A DNA stretch of 64,000 nucleotides from Spongilla lacustris (taxonomy: Eukaryota > Porifera > Demospongiae > Spongillida > Spongillidae), in the NCBI GenBank assembly GCA_949361645.1, contig OX442435.1, positions 4,512,220 to 4,576,219 on the forward strand. The letters run 5' to 3'. Made by a program: the position numbers and the translations under genes. Below, piece after piece: positions 1-11,987 of the stretch. The first letter of the stretch is position 1. Each line of letters starts with the position of its first letter. Under the pieces are notes generated by a model. It was given only the letters and a program-made list of their open reading frames with translations. It was not told where the DNA came from and made no database searches.

Positions 1-61
1 TACAGTGTGTGTATGTGTGTGTGAGTACAGTGTGTGTATGTGTGTGTGTTGTGTGTGTGTT

Positions 62-96
<35 letters not shown>

Positions 97-120
97 CACA
101 CTGTGTGTGTGTGAGTACAG
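1..120. repeat. Imperfect (TG)n microsatellite
   Basis: TG-rich DNA interspersed with GAGTACAGTG units. It corresponds to the CA-rich outer end of the other P arm near 9663-9830. Confidence 0.85.
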
Positions 121-1654
121 TGTATGTATCTGGGCAACAATTCACACAGAATCTGGAGCACCTTTCCCTCCCAACTCCCTGGAGATACAAAGTGATGTTT
201 GATCTGAATCTCATACATTTCCCATGCAGGTTGTTATAGAGTCTATCATCCAAAAGTAAGGAGGAAGTGTAAGTGGAGATTTCAGTAGAGGTAAGGGAAT
301 AGGAGACAAGGAAATGTTGTCGTGCTACATATGGTGGTTTACATATACACAGGTTTGTACAGTGGTGCCTCTAGTGTGGAGAGAAGGACCAAGGGATACT
401 CTGTTTCTGAGGAGGCAGAAGTTGCTCAAAACATTGAGAGAGAAATTAGAAAATGTGAATTTAATCTTGATTGGACACTGGCACTGTTTTGTGTCAATGT
501 GTGTTCTATTTTATATGACATTTATAAGGGTCATACTTTCCATGCATTGTCCAATAAAGTGAACCTGGCAATTACCTAATAACTAAAATCTCAACTCATG
601 TTAGGATTGAAGTAGAAATTTTTTATGTATTGCTTCATGTGACTTCTGGAATATCATTTTAGTGTTTCTGTTAGTTCAGTACAGCCTAGACAATGCTAAG
701 AAGTTACTCCTGAGGTCTTCCATCCTTAATGCAACTTATAGTGCTGCAGGCATACATGTGTAGTTGTACTTAGGAAATTATTGTATTTTACTTCTGAACC
801 ATAAATCAGTTCATGCTGTACCTATTATCAGTCAGTTGACATTAGTTGCATAATGTGACATCTACATAAGGTATTGTTATAACCCTTCTCTTATGACTTT
901 CTGTAATGTTTCTTACAGTATGTGTGTACTGCATATGTGTGTGTAAGTTGCCCTACAGCTGGAATTTTGCCTCATGCCAGAGTGAGACTGCCATATGGTT
1001 GAAATAGCTCCACTTATGGGGTCAGCACAAGCTATGTGGCTACTATTTATGGCTACTTTTTGTGTTGCAAACATACTGATGGCTGCATTGCCCGATATAG
1101 CTGCAATTGAATTTAGCAGATTTATAGCCTAGATAGTAAAGCACCAAATGCTGCATTTACTGTCTGTGCAAATGACAACTAACGTCATAATATAGTACAA
1201 TAAACAGTTAAAACTTGATGTTAAATTTGTGCTTAAACTAAGTAATAATTAATAATCATATTACAGGATAAATGATATGAACAAACACAACATTATTAAT
1301 AATCTCTCAATTATGTTTAGATACTTATGTAAAATTAGTTAAATCTTTAACATCATAAATCCTTCACAATACAATGGTACATGTACATGTAATGCTACAA
1401 TACACTAGCATGGCATATAATGTGAGCAAGCAATAAAAAGTATGCTGTAGGCATGAGAACCTTAAAATGATGGCATTGGTGTTGGCCCCAACAAGTCCCT
1501 GGACTTTGAGACTGTCCCAGGGTAAAGACAAGCCAGTAGAGAAGATATTTGGCAACAGCATGTTTGGAGGAAACACAAGAGATACAGAATTGTATGTCAC
1601 CTATGTCAGAGTTCCCCCCAGAATGTCATGGTGGGGATGGTTTGACTGGCATTT

Positions 1655-1850
1655 ACAAAACTCTGCTGCTTAACTTCACTGCTGCACAGAGTCATTTTTT
1701 TTTAACTAGCAGAGGGCTTCTCCAACTGCAATAGGATGGACATCCCCTGGATTAGACTTGTTTAACACTGTCAGACCTGCTCCAGCTATGTAAGCAGATA
1801 TTTCATTTGGGGCTTTGCCCATGTCTAGTAAATTGACAGCAGTCTGTAAT
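1655..1850 (-). pseudogene. Decayed RT fragment in P1 left arm
   Basis: On the minus strand the reading matches the segment of the R2-like RT ORF of units D-A/D-B around 18580-18790, with recognisable words such as KAPNEISAY, GAGLTVLNKS and GDVHPIAVGEALC. It has a stop just after GEALC and no flanking ORF. The same relic occurs in the other P arms (7612-7800, 37575-37760, 43848-44060), so it was part of the P sequence before P multiplied. Confidence 0.6.
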
Positions 1851-4800
1851 GATGTAATAGCTATAAACTGTCTAATTCATTTAAGGTTGCAATAAAGAAT
1901 TTTGCAATGGACAATGTACTGTAATGGTTTTGAGATTCTGATCAATCTTTAATTTACTATTAATAGGAATATTAATTTGCCTGTTTTTATTGTCAATGAA
2001 CTATTTGTACTTAAAGTAATCCTTGATTGTGGAACACCCTATACTGCAAGCTGGTCTTCAGTAATTAAATACACACATCTGACGCTGGGTAGGATAAAAA
2101 GTATAATACTAAATGTTATAATAATTAAACATACATGTAGACTGCTTTGGCATTATACATTGTCCTGCATTAAGTGGTCACCTGACTTCCAAGGATCATG
2201 GCTTGCACTTTTTAGAACATATCATTTAGAGCAGTTGCTCCTTGCACATTTTTTGTCAATACAATTCACACCTGTTGCCTTTGTAAATACTGGAATTTGT
2301 GGCCCTCACTTCATGTCTTTTTTTGACACACTTGAGTCACTGCGTTATGATAATCACTGGCGATGAAACTATCTTGCATACCTTCTGCAAAAGTTCTCTG
2401 TTGCCATTCAGAGGGGGAATGCATCATTATTTTTGGAAACTTTGGGTCCATCCACCGCTCATAAAATGATGTTTAGTTGTGTTTGTTTTGTGTATATAAT
2501 TGATGATAATAAAAAAGTAACAAAGCAATTGTTTGGGTTTTACAAATACCAAAATGAGCTTGGGATGTTCAATTTCTGTCCATTTCTTTGGTTGCCAGCC
2601 AGTATAGGTAGTCCCACCAGTTCCATAATATCACTGCTTCATGCTAATGCATGCATTCAATACTGCAGCTGTTAATGTTCATTGTACAGAAATGAATTTT
2701 CTTTTATAATAGGTTATGCCGGATAATTGTGCAATAGACTATTATTAAATATGAATCACTACTCTGTGAGATCAAAACGTGCCTTTTGGGGAAACTCATA
2801 TTTGTTTGCGTATGTTTACAATGCTGAAAAAATCATTGTAATGGTCATTCATCTATGAAGTGCATGTATGTGCTCAGCACCAAAATAAAAATAGGCACAT
2901 CCATTGTTTTATCACTCCTGCCCATAATTTTATATAGCTGGTGAAGTCAATTGCAATTTCCAAGACGTTCTTTTTTTTATTTAACTGATTCACTACATCT
3001 TAAATTCTTCAATTTATAATTGGAGTGTAAAAAGAACGTTCATATTAGAATCATTTACATTTTATAATGATTAGCCTAGGGAAATACGAATTGCATTATT
3101 AAATTTCATTATACTGTTACATGCTTTTATAAATAACATTTAACCATCAATTATGCAGCAAACCAGATTGCTGCAATAACACATTTAAATTGCAAGTAAT
3201 GAGAGGCGAAGGACACTCGAGCATTTCACTTTCATAGTGTCTAATGTGGCAAATTTATTACTATATCCTATGGTTCAAAGCATAATACAATATTAAGTAT
3301 GCAGTAAGAGATCCAATGATAAGTATGCAGTAAGAAGTAAGTAAGAGTTGAATTTGGTCTCGGGCTTAAATATCTCATGTCATTAAAAATGCAGTCCGTA
3401 ATAGTAAAGATGTCTCCCAAAGTAATAGGAGAACATCCTATTACTTGGAGCAACTGTCTTTCTAGTCTTTCATACCCTCTTTGAAACACCTAATTCATCC
3501 ATGTAGAAGCCTACTATTTGAGTAACATAAGTCTATGTATGCTGCAGGTGACTTTACAACAGGATGCACATTTTTTAAAAAGCTACAAAAACTTTTTCTC
3601 ATGGTTCAAGAATTACAGCAGTTCTTGCACCAACTTGGTTCCCTCAATGGGACTGATGTTAACAATAGAGAAAAAGAACATCCGTGATTGGAGTAACAAT
3701 CATAACCAATAAAACTTTCTATTGTCTAAGCTATACTATATAACTGAAACAAACATTCCAGAAGTGATACATATGTTATTTGCAACACCCAACCCTTACA
3801 CATAACAAGAATTGAAAGACCATTACATTTCTGCAGTCTGATATGTTAAGTACTATAGTATTGTTTCCTTTACTCAAATTGCGATATGGCTACAATTTCT
3901 CTTCTCTCACGGTTGAGCTAAGCCATCAGGCCAGAATAACAGCCCCCAGTTAAGGACTCCCAGTGATCAGAGCCCTCATCCTCACAGTGCAAGTCAATGG
4001 TGTTTCAGGAAGTATATCTGTGTGATTCATGTATGCAACCACATTTCCGTATAGGGTGCTGTATAATTTTGTACATAAAAAATCATTCAGTACTATATAC
4101 ATGTATATAATAAACAACAAAACAGTGAAAGTGTCCAATCATGAAAACTGTGATACACACAGATATGCTTCCTGAAGCCCCATTGACTTGCACTGTGAGG
4201 TTGAGGGCTCTGATCACTGGGAGTCCTTAATCGGGGGTTGTTATCCTGTAGCCCCTTTAAAATTTGTTGATAAGACCTCATCCTGGCCTGATGGCTTAGC
4301 TTAACCATGAGAGGAGAGAAATTGTAGCCATATCACAATTTGAGTAAAGGAAACAATACTATAGTACTTAAAACATATCAGACTGCAGAAAAGTAATGGT
4401 ACTTTCAATTCTTGTTGTGTGTAAGGATTGGGTGTTGCAATTAACAATTGTATCACTTCTGGAATGTTTGTTTCAGTTATATAGTATAGCTTAGACAATA
4501 GAAAGTTTTATTGGTTATGATTGTTACTCCAATCATGGATGTTCTTTTTCTCTATTGTTAACATCAGTCCCATTGAGGGAACCAAGTTGGTGCAAGAACT
4601 GCTGTAATTCTTAAACCATGAGAAAAAGTTCTTGTAGCTTTTTTTTTTATGTGCAACCTGTTGTAAAGTCACCTGCAGCATGCATTGAATATGTAAACCT
4701 ATTGTAATTAACACATCCAGTACATAATGTGGACACTTATATTACTCACATGCAACTTTCTCACATACAAGCTTCAGTGACAAAGTGTAATGTTGCCATA

Positions 4801-5306
4801 CATCTCAATGTATGAAATAGCTGCCATACATCTCTATGTGAGAAAAGCTTCTACATCGATGAATTAGGTGTTTCAAAGAGGGTATGAAAGACCAGAAAGA
4901 CAGTTGCTCCAAGTAATAGGATGTTCTCCTATTACTTTGGGAACCATTTTTGCCATTACGGACTGCATTTTTAATGACATGAGATATTTGTGATTATTAA
5001 GCCCAAGACCAAATGCAACTGTTACTTACCTCTTACTGCATACATGTGTACTTGTCATTGAGTCTCTTACTGCGTACTTAATATTCTATAATGCTTTGAA
5101 CCATAGGATATAGTAATAAATTTGCCACATCAGACACTATGAAGTGAAATGCTCAAGTGTCCTTTGCTTCTCATTACTTGGGATTTAAGTTTTTTTATTG
5201 CAGCAATCTGGTTTGCTGTGTAGTTGATGGTTAAATTTTATTCTTATAAGTCCAAAACGTGTGACAGTATAATGAAAATTAATAATGCAACTCATATTTC
5301 ACTAGT

Positions 5307-5317
5307 CTAATCATTAT
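5307..5317. repeat. 11-bp target site duplication, left copy
   Basis: CTAATCATTAT occurs here and at 6353-6363, on both sides of the inserted RT fragment. The unoccupied version with a single copy is at 42571-42600, near 38290 and, inverted, near 3060. Confidence 0.85.
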
Positions 5318-6352
5318 GTATTACAATTAAGTCATTAACTAGTTCAATTATAGTACATATACAATACATAGGAATGTTCAAGGGATGTCCATGAGGCCAA
5401 GGGAGGGTGCACACCTTGCCAGTAAGGCCCTAGCCACGGCCCTGACCAGGGTGAAGTTCAGCCTGTTGTACAGCTCTGTGAGCACCTTACCTTTGTGGGA
5501 GGAAGTGGTGATGGCTAGGTGAGAAGCCAGGCAGGAGAAAGTAGTTTGGGCTTCCCTTCCCCAGTTTCCATAGGTCTCCATTGCAAGAGGGATACACACC
5601 CAACCCAGCTCTGAACACTTGGGGTCGTTTGCTCTGTGCTTCCTGGTAGATGGGCACGATGGTAGAATTCCACAAACACATTACGCAGATGGTTGTGGCG
5701 GGTTACGACATCACCACCCCGTTTACAGGTAAAAGCGTGGTTGCCTAGGCAATCAAGAGCTATGCCAGGGCACAAAGAACATGAGGAACCTCTAGCCGTG
5801 TCAATCCCTAGCCACCATTGGATCAAAATTTGCAGCTCATTAGGGTCAAGGTGCAGGTCAAGACCAGGAGAAGGTGTGACTAGAAGCCAGGATGCAACAT
5901 GAGGTGCTGACTCAGAGAGCAGAAGAGCCTTGTCGGCAGGTGATGATGCTTCCAACAACAATGAGAACTGGTGGTCCTCTAGTTTCTTTGACAGTACCCT
6001 TTGGTGGATGGGTGAGGCTGTGATAGCTTCCACAGAGATTACCTCCCTCTGCCTCCTCTGCTGCAGCCCCTTCTGACAAGCTTGCTGCTGTTTGCTGCTG
6101 TTAGGATGGAAGGGATTAAGGGAGAGGTCAAGGGCAGCATGTTTCCCTCTCTCCCAATTGAGGACAAGCACATCTGCTGGCCAGGTATGGCTTAGGTCTG
6201 GTGTAAGGCCACTGCCCGACTCAACTCTCACCGGGAAGACTAAAGTGTTGAAGAGATCAACCACATGAGAAAGGTGTAGATTCTGGGTATCACCAAAGCC
6301 TGAAGCACAAAAGGAGGCAATATAGGCAGCTGAGGAGTGGTGGGAAACTGAG
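5318..6352 (-). pseudogene. R2-like non-LTR retrotransposon 3' fragment, internally shuffled
   Basis: A minus-strand ORF from about 6360 to 5515 plus a second frame down to 5378 give the C-terminal part of an RLE-type (R2/NeSL-like) retrotransposon protein. The CCHC finger is visible (CSLCPG, then H and TCKRGGDVV), followed by RHNHLRN. The endonuclease segment (WPADVLVLNW, then ALD) lies before the finger instead of after it, unlike the related ORFs at 19303-20595 and 27501-28793. A frame change near 5600 separates the tail ending GLMDIP. The block sits between perfect 11-bp direct repeats inside the right arm of P1 and is absent at the same place in the other P arms, so it is a younger insertion. 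No poly(A) is visible. The shuffled order makes activity very unlikely. Confidence 0.75.
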
Positions 6353-7611
6353 CTAATCATTATAAAATGTAAATCTGATCCTAATATGAACGTTCCTTTT
6401 CCACTTTAAACCAATTGCAAATTGAAGTATTTAAGGTGTAGTGAATCAGTTAAATAAGAAAATCGTGCAAATTGCAATTGGCTTCACCCGCTATATAAAA
6501 GTATGGGCAGGAGTGATAAAACAATGGATATGCCTATTTTTATTTTGGTGCTGAGCACATACATACACTTCATAGTTGAGCCTAAAAATCACTTCAATGC
6601 TTCTACAACGATTAATTACAGCATTACAATGATTTTTTCAGCATCGTAAACTTATGCAAACAAATATGAGTTTCCCCAAAAGGCACGTTTTGATCTCACA
6701 TAGTAGTGATTCATACTTAATAATAGTCTATTGCGCAATTATCCGGCATAACCTATTATAAAAGAAAATTCATTTCTGTACAATGAACAGTAACAGCTGC
6801 AGTATTGAATGCATGCATTAGCATGAAGCAGTGATATTATGAAACTGGTGGGACTACCTTAACTGGGTGGCAACCAAAGAAATGGACAGAAATTGAACAT
6901 CCCAAGCTTAATGCAGGACAATGTGTATTTGTAAAACCCAAACTATTGCTATGTTACTTTTTTATTATAAACCCAAAATAAAATACAACTATGAGGGGGT
7001 GGATGGACCCAAAGTTCCCAACAAAGATGATGCATTCCCCGTCTGAATGGCAACTGAGAACTTTTGCAGAAGATATGTTCATTGCCAGTGATGTTCGCAA
7101 CACAGTGACACAAGTTTGTCAAAAAGGCATGAAGTGAGGGCCACAAATTCCAGTATTTACAAAGGCAACAGGTGTGAATTGTATTGACAAAAAATGTGCA
7201 AGGAGCAACTGCTCTAAATGATATGTTCTAAAAGGAGGAAGCCATGATCCTTGGAAGTCAGGTGACCACTTAATGCAGGACAATGTAAAGTCATTGTATA
7301 ATGCCCATGCAGTCTACATGCATGTTTAATTAATAAATTATTGTAACATTTTTAGTATTATACTTTTTATCCTACCCAGCCTCAGATGTGTGTGTTTAAT
7401 TACAGAAGACCAGCTTGCAGTATAGGGTGTTCCACAATCAAGGATTACTTTAAGCACAAATAGTAAAAACAGGCAAATCAACATTCCTATTAATAGTAAA
7501 TTAAAGACTGATCAGAATCTCAAAACCACTACAGTACATTGTCCATTGCAAAATCCTTTATGGCAACCTTACATGAATTAGACAGTTTATGTAACTGCGT
7601 GGCTATTATAT

Positions 7612-7800
7612 CATTACAGGCTGCTGTCAACTTACTAGTCATGGGCAAAGCTCCAAATGAAATATCTGCTTACATAGCTGGAGCAGGTCTGACAGTGCTT
7701 GGAGAAGCCCTCTGCTAGTTAACAAACAAATGACTCTGTGCAGCAGTGAAGTTAAAGCAGCAGAGTTTTGTAAATGCCATCAGTATGGTGTGGCTTGTAC
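7612..7800 (+). pseudogene. Decayed RT fragment in P1 right arm
   Basis: Plus-strand counterpart of the relic at 1655-1850. The words KAPNEISAY, GAGLTVL, GEALC-stop and LCAAVK can be read. About 30 bp encoding the NKSNPGDVHP part is missing here. Confidence 0.55.
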
Positions 7801-9663
7801 GGAGCAGAAAATACTATGTATGGTCATTTAATATGGTGTCCTGCCAAGCAATTCTCTCTTAGTGTTGAAAGCACTTTCTGGAACTTATACCTCTTTCATG
7901 GATGAGCAGGTGTTATAGTAATCATCCTTTCCTATGGCACCTCATGAGTTTATTGACATCAGAATCAGCAGGGTGGCTTCCTCGTATTCTCCTTTGTGCT
8001 GCACATGCTTATCACAGCATGCAATATTGGAGGACAGTACCAGCACTCAGCATGCTTGATAGATGGATGGTGGTGTCTTTGCTGGCTGAAGGTGTACTCT
8101 ATGCAAAGTCCTAAGCCATGCTGAATCTCGTTATTAATTTTAAAACAAAATGTGGCTTAGGTTTTCAGCTATAGCAGCCTAGAAGCATTTCTAGATCAGA
8201 TAAAGAAGACAAACCATCCCTACCATGACATTCTGGGGGGCACTCTGACATAGGTGATATACAATTCTGTACCTCTTGTGTTTCCTCCAAAACATGCTGT
8301 TGCCAAATATCTTTTCTATTAGCTTGTCTTTCCCCTGGGACAGTCTCATGCAAAGTCCTCAGGACTTGTTGGGACCAATACCAATAAGGTTCTCATGCCT
8401 ACGGCATACTTTTTATTGCTTGCTCACATGATATACCATGCTAGTGTATTGTATCATTACATGTACCATTGTATTGTGAAGGATTTTATAATATTAGTTA
8501 ATTAAAGATTTAACTAATTTTTAATTTTTTTTACAAAAGTATCTCATTCTTCATTAATAGAACATTTAGCACAGATTTGACATTGTCCTTTATTGTACTA
8601 TATTATGAAGTTAGTCGTCATTTGCAGACGGTAAATGCAACATTTTGTGCTTTACTATCTAGGCTATAAATCTGCTTGCAGCTGGATGGGGCAATGCAGC
8701 TATCAGTATATTTGCAACACAAAAAGTAGCCATAAATAGTAGCCACATAGCTTGTACTGACCCCTAAGGGGAGCTATTTCAACCATATGGCAGTCTCACT
8801 CTGGCATGAGGCAAAATTCCAGCTGTAGGGCAACTTAAATTTGATCTAGGAGTACATGCGCATGCACACACATATGCAGTACACACATACTGTAAGAAAC
8901 ATTACAGAAGGTCATAAGAGAAGGACCTTATGTATATATCACATTATGCAACTAATGTCAACTGATAAAACATTTCTGGTTCAGAAGTAAAAAAAAATTA
9001 AGTCAGTACGACTACACATTCATGCCTCCAGCAGTATAAGTTGCATCTAGGATTGAGGACTAGCTTGCTCTTAGCATTGTCTAGGCTGTACTGAACTAAC
9101 AGTAACACTGAAATGTTATTCATGAAGCAATACATTACAAATTGCAACTCCAATCCTTACATGAGTTGAGATTTTGGTTATTAGATAATTGCCAGGTTCA
9201 CTTTGTTGGATGATGCATGGAAAGTGAGACAGTTATATGTCAAAGAAACAAGATATATATGAAATACAACACACAATGACACAAAATAGTGCCAGCGTCC
9301 AATCAAGGTTAAACTGCAAATTTTCTCTCTCAAAGTTTTGAGCAACTTCTGCCTCCTCAGAAACAGAGCTAGTATCTCTTGGTCCTTCTCTCCATACTAC
9401 AGGCACCACTGTGCAAACATGTGTATATGTAAACCACCATATGTAGCACGACGACATTTCCTTGTCTCCTATTCCCTTACCTCTACTGAAATCTCCACTT
9501 ACACTTCCTCCTTACTTTTGGAAACATTCATGGGAAATGTATGAGATGATCAAACATCACTTTTGCCCTCCTCCATATGCCTAGAAGTATCTCTAGGGAG
9601 TGTTGGGAGGGAAAGGCGCTCAGGATTCTGTGCGGATTGTTGCCCGGATACACATACTGTACT

Positions 9664-9812
<149 letters not shown>

Positions 9813-10004
9813 CTCACACACACGTACTAGAGCAGTCAAAGTACTGTCAAGTAATTCGCCCCTCACCTGGCATTGTTAAAGTACTTGAAGGGATTGCCCC
9901 CTCCTTTTGTTCACAGGGTCACCTTCCACTGACACAAGGGCCATAGACACTAAGACAGTGAACAATGCCAGACCGAATGACTAATGCCAGGTTGACAGAC
10001 GTGT

Positions 10005-10938
10005 AGACGGACGAGTGGTAGGCCTATTCGATTAATCCGGTCGTATCCATCACCCGACCCGGTAAAAACCTTCGGTAGCGGCGGGAAATAATGTCTGATG
10101 GCACAGAGCTGGATTGGAATCAAAGGGGGTGGTTTTCGCTTATAGACCTACCACAAATACTATTCTTTAGTGCAACAAAGGACAGTAGCCCTAGCTAGCT
10201 AGCAGAAACTTATGGGTCATAATTATAACAATCTCTCACCTAGTCTTGATCTGAAAGTGGACACGCAAGTTCTAAAGGAGTTGTTTATCCTAATTGTAGA
10301 GCACTAGAAACATAAATGGTTTTGTTTATAATACACCATTCTGATCTGGGAACGAGATCGCTGCGCTGCAAGTCTTGCTGCGTCGCGTGCTGCGCTGCGT
10401 CATCGTGTGCTGCGCTGCACGTGATTCTGTGGTCGTAATTATGGCACTAATCTAATCACTATGGAACGCCAAACTGGACAAAATTATTTCTTCCTCACCG
10501 CAGCGATCATGACTATCGAATCGATCCTTTGCGGTCATCGGATCGATTGTCCAGCTAGCGCATTGCAGTCGAGCTAATCATAATATGCTAATACCACCCA
10601 AACCCGCGGCCGGATCCAGTTTCTTACTGAGTTTACAGAACTTTGGAGCCTGACCATTTAAATAATAGAGATGCTTTTGAGGCGTGGGATTTTAAGCAAG
10701 CTTTCTTTAAAATATCATATGTAGCGCGCGATCGAATTAAGGTCTACAGACCAAGAGCAAGTCAGTGACCTATGCTCAAAGGCCTTTTTTTAAAAATATT
10801 TCCAATCCAGCTGTGTGCATCTCATTCAGCTGATTCCGGGCTTTATTTCTCGCAGCTACCATTGATATTGTAGGATCTCATCGGGTTAGGTGACGGGTAC
10901 AGCCGGATTTATCGAATAGGCCTACCACTCGTCCGTCT
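10005..10938. mobile_element. X element, ~0.93 kb with terminal inverted repeats
   Basis: The left end AGACGGACGAGTGGTAGG, continuing through CCTATTCGAT, is repeated inverted at the right end (about 10890-10938) with few mismatches over about 45 bp. The interior holds a cluster of TGCGCTGC words (10362-10425) and, at 10461-10620, one arm of the inverted-repeat element Y. An inverted full copy lies at about 33715-34715 and a truncated copy at 46448-46905. No ORF of note is present, so it is probably non-autonomous. Family not assigned; no convincing target duplication was seen. Confidence 0.65.
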
Positions 10939-11888
10939 CCGGCCACCCTTCTGGCACCACGGAACGGAAACCAACTGTACCTACTAGTCATACCTGAAAT
11001 TTATGTGTGTATGTGTGTGCGCTCAGTCCACTGATCAGGTTATCACAATCTCTTTGCATATGCATGTGTGTGTACGTCAGTGAAGTATGTGCAGTGTTGT
11101 CTTGGGTGTGTTTATTTATAAGGTGTGCTATTCGGTTAACTTGATAGTTTTTACCTATCATCTGTTAAGCAGTCCAACTGATCTAAGTTGATCTCTTTGT
11201 ACATGCATCTGCACCGAACAATTAAATGGTACGTGTTGATGTACCCAGCCTCTGTGTGCGTGCATGCATGTGTGTGTGTGTGTGTGTTAGGGTGTGTAAC
11301 CGGTTATCAGGTTATTCGGGTTATTCGGATATTCGCAAAAACCTATCCGCTCGAATAGTGATTTAGCATTACTCGGAAAAATCGATTATTGGATTTGTTC
11401 TATTCGAAATAACCGGTTTGTGAATCTCCATTCGGAGGTACTTAGGTATTCGTCGTCCGCATCGACAATTCGCTCATTATTCGAATACATTTTTATGACG
11501 ATATCCGGATACGCGTTTACGATATTACATGTACGACAATAATTACTTCTAATTTAAAGTTATAACGTCACTGCTGTTACTATAAATATATACGTGGGGA
11601 CGAGATCAAATACGGGCAGTAATTCGAACTACATGTAGCCAAACGAGATCTCCCTCTTCACGTGTCATGGCGACGGATAGCTCCAGCTACAAATCAAAGT
11701 CAGTTCGCTTAGTGTATTTTGAACCAGCTGGCTTCTTGCATCAATCTCTCTGAGCTGATGTTGCGGCGATCGTACTAAGGCCTACTTAGTTACTAGTATT
11801 TTCAAAACTCGCGATGGTAAAATGGAGGCTGCATGGCTGGTAGTGCGTAAACGTCATCTGTGGTTCTATTCTGTTGGCATCAAGTGCG

Positions 11889-11893
11889 ATGTG
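11889..11893. repeat. Target duplication ATGTG, left copy
   Basis: ATGTG lies immediately outside the Gypsy at 11889-11893 and again at 15946-15950. Five bp is the usual length for Ty3/Gypsy integration. Confidence 0.8.
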
Positions 11894-11973
11894 TGTCATC
11901 CCAGAGCTACATGTACCTGCTCTGTTAATCTTTTACGCATGCGCACACACATACATATAACGATTATTCCACA
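11894..11973 (-). repeat. 3' LTR of Gypsy (80 bp, chimeric end)
   Basis: Shares a 51-bp core (11923-11973) with the other LTR. The outer 29 bp (11894-11922) do not match it: they are an exact inverted copy of 12074-12102, inside the 3' end of the element's own ORF. The inner side is preceded by a polypurine tract on the coding strand. Confidence 0.75.
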
Positions 11974-11974
11974 A

Positions 11975-11987
11975 CTCCCCCCCAAAG
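11975..11987 (-). promoter_or_regulatory. Polypurine tract of Gypsy
   Basis: On the coding strand CTTTGGGGGGGAGT directly precedes the 3' LTR start (TGTGG). It would prime plus-strand DNA synthesis. Confidence 0.8.

Noticed and set aside
3518..4714. Repeated 64-68 codon ORF with CMLQVTLQQ and FFSWFKNYSSS
   Set aside because: Present in inverted arms of P1, but in P2 the frame is broken. Identity reflects the repeat, not selection on protein.
11288..11893. Start of a hAT/BED transposase (ATG near 11667 and 11822)
   Set aside because: Both frames stop early, and no BED finger spacing or C-terminal hAT domain could be read on either side of the Gypsy.
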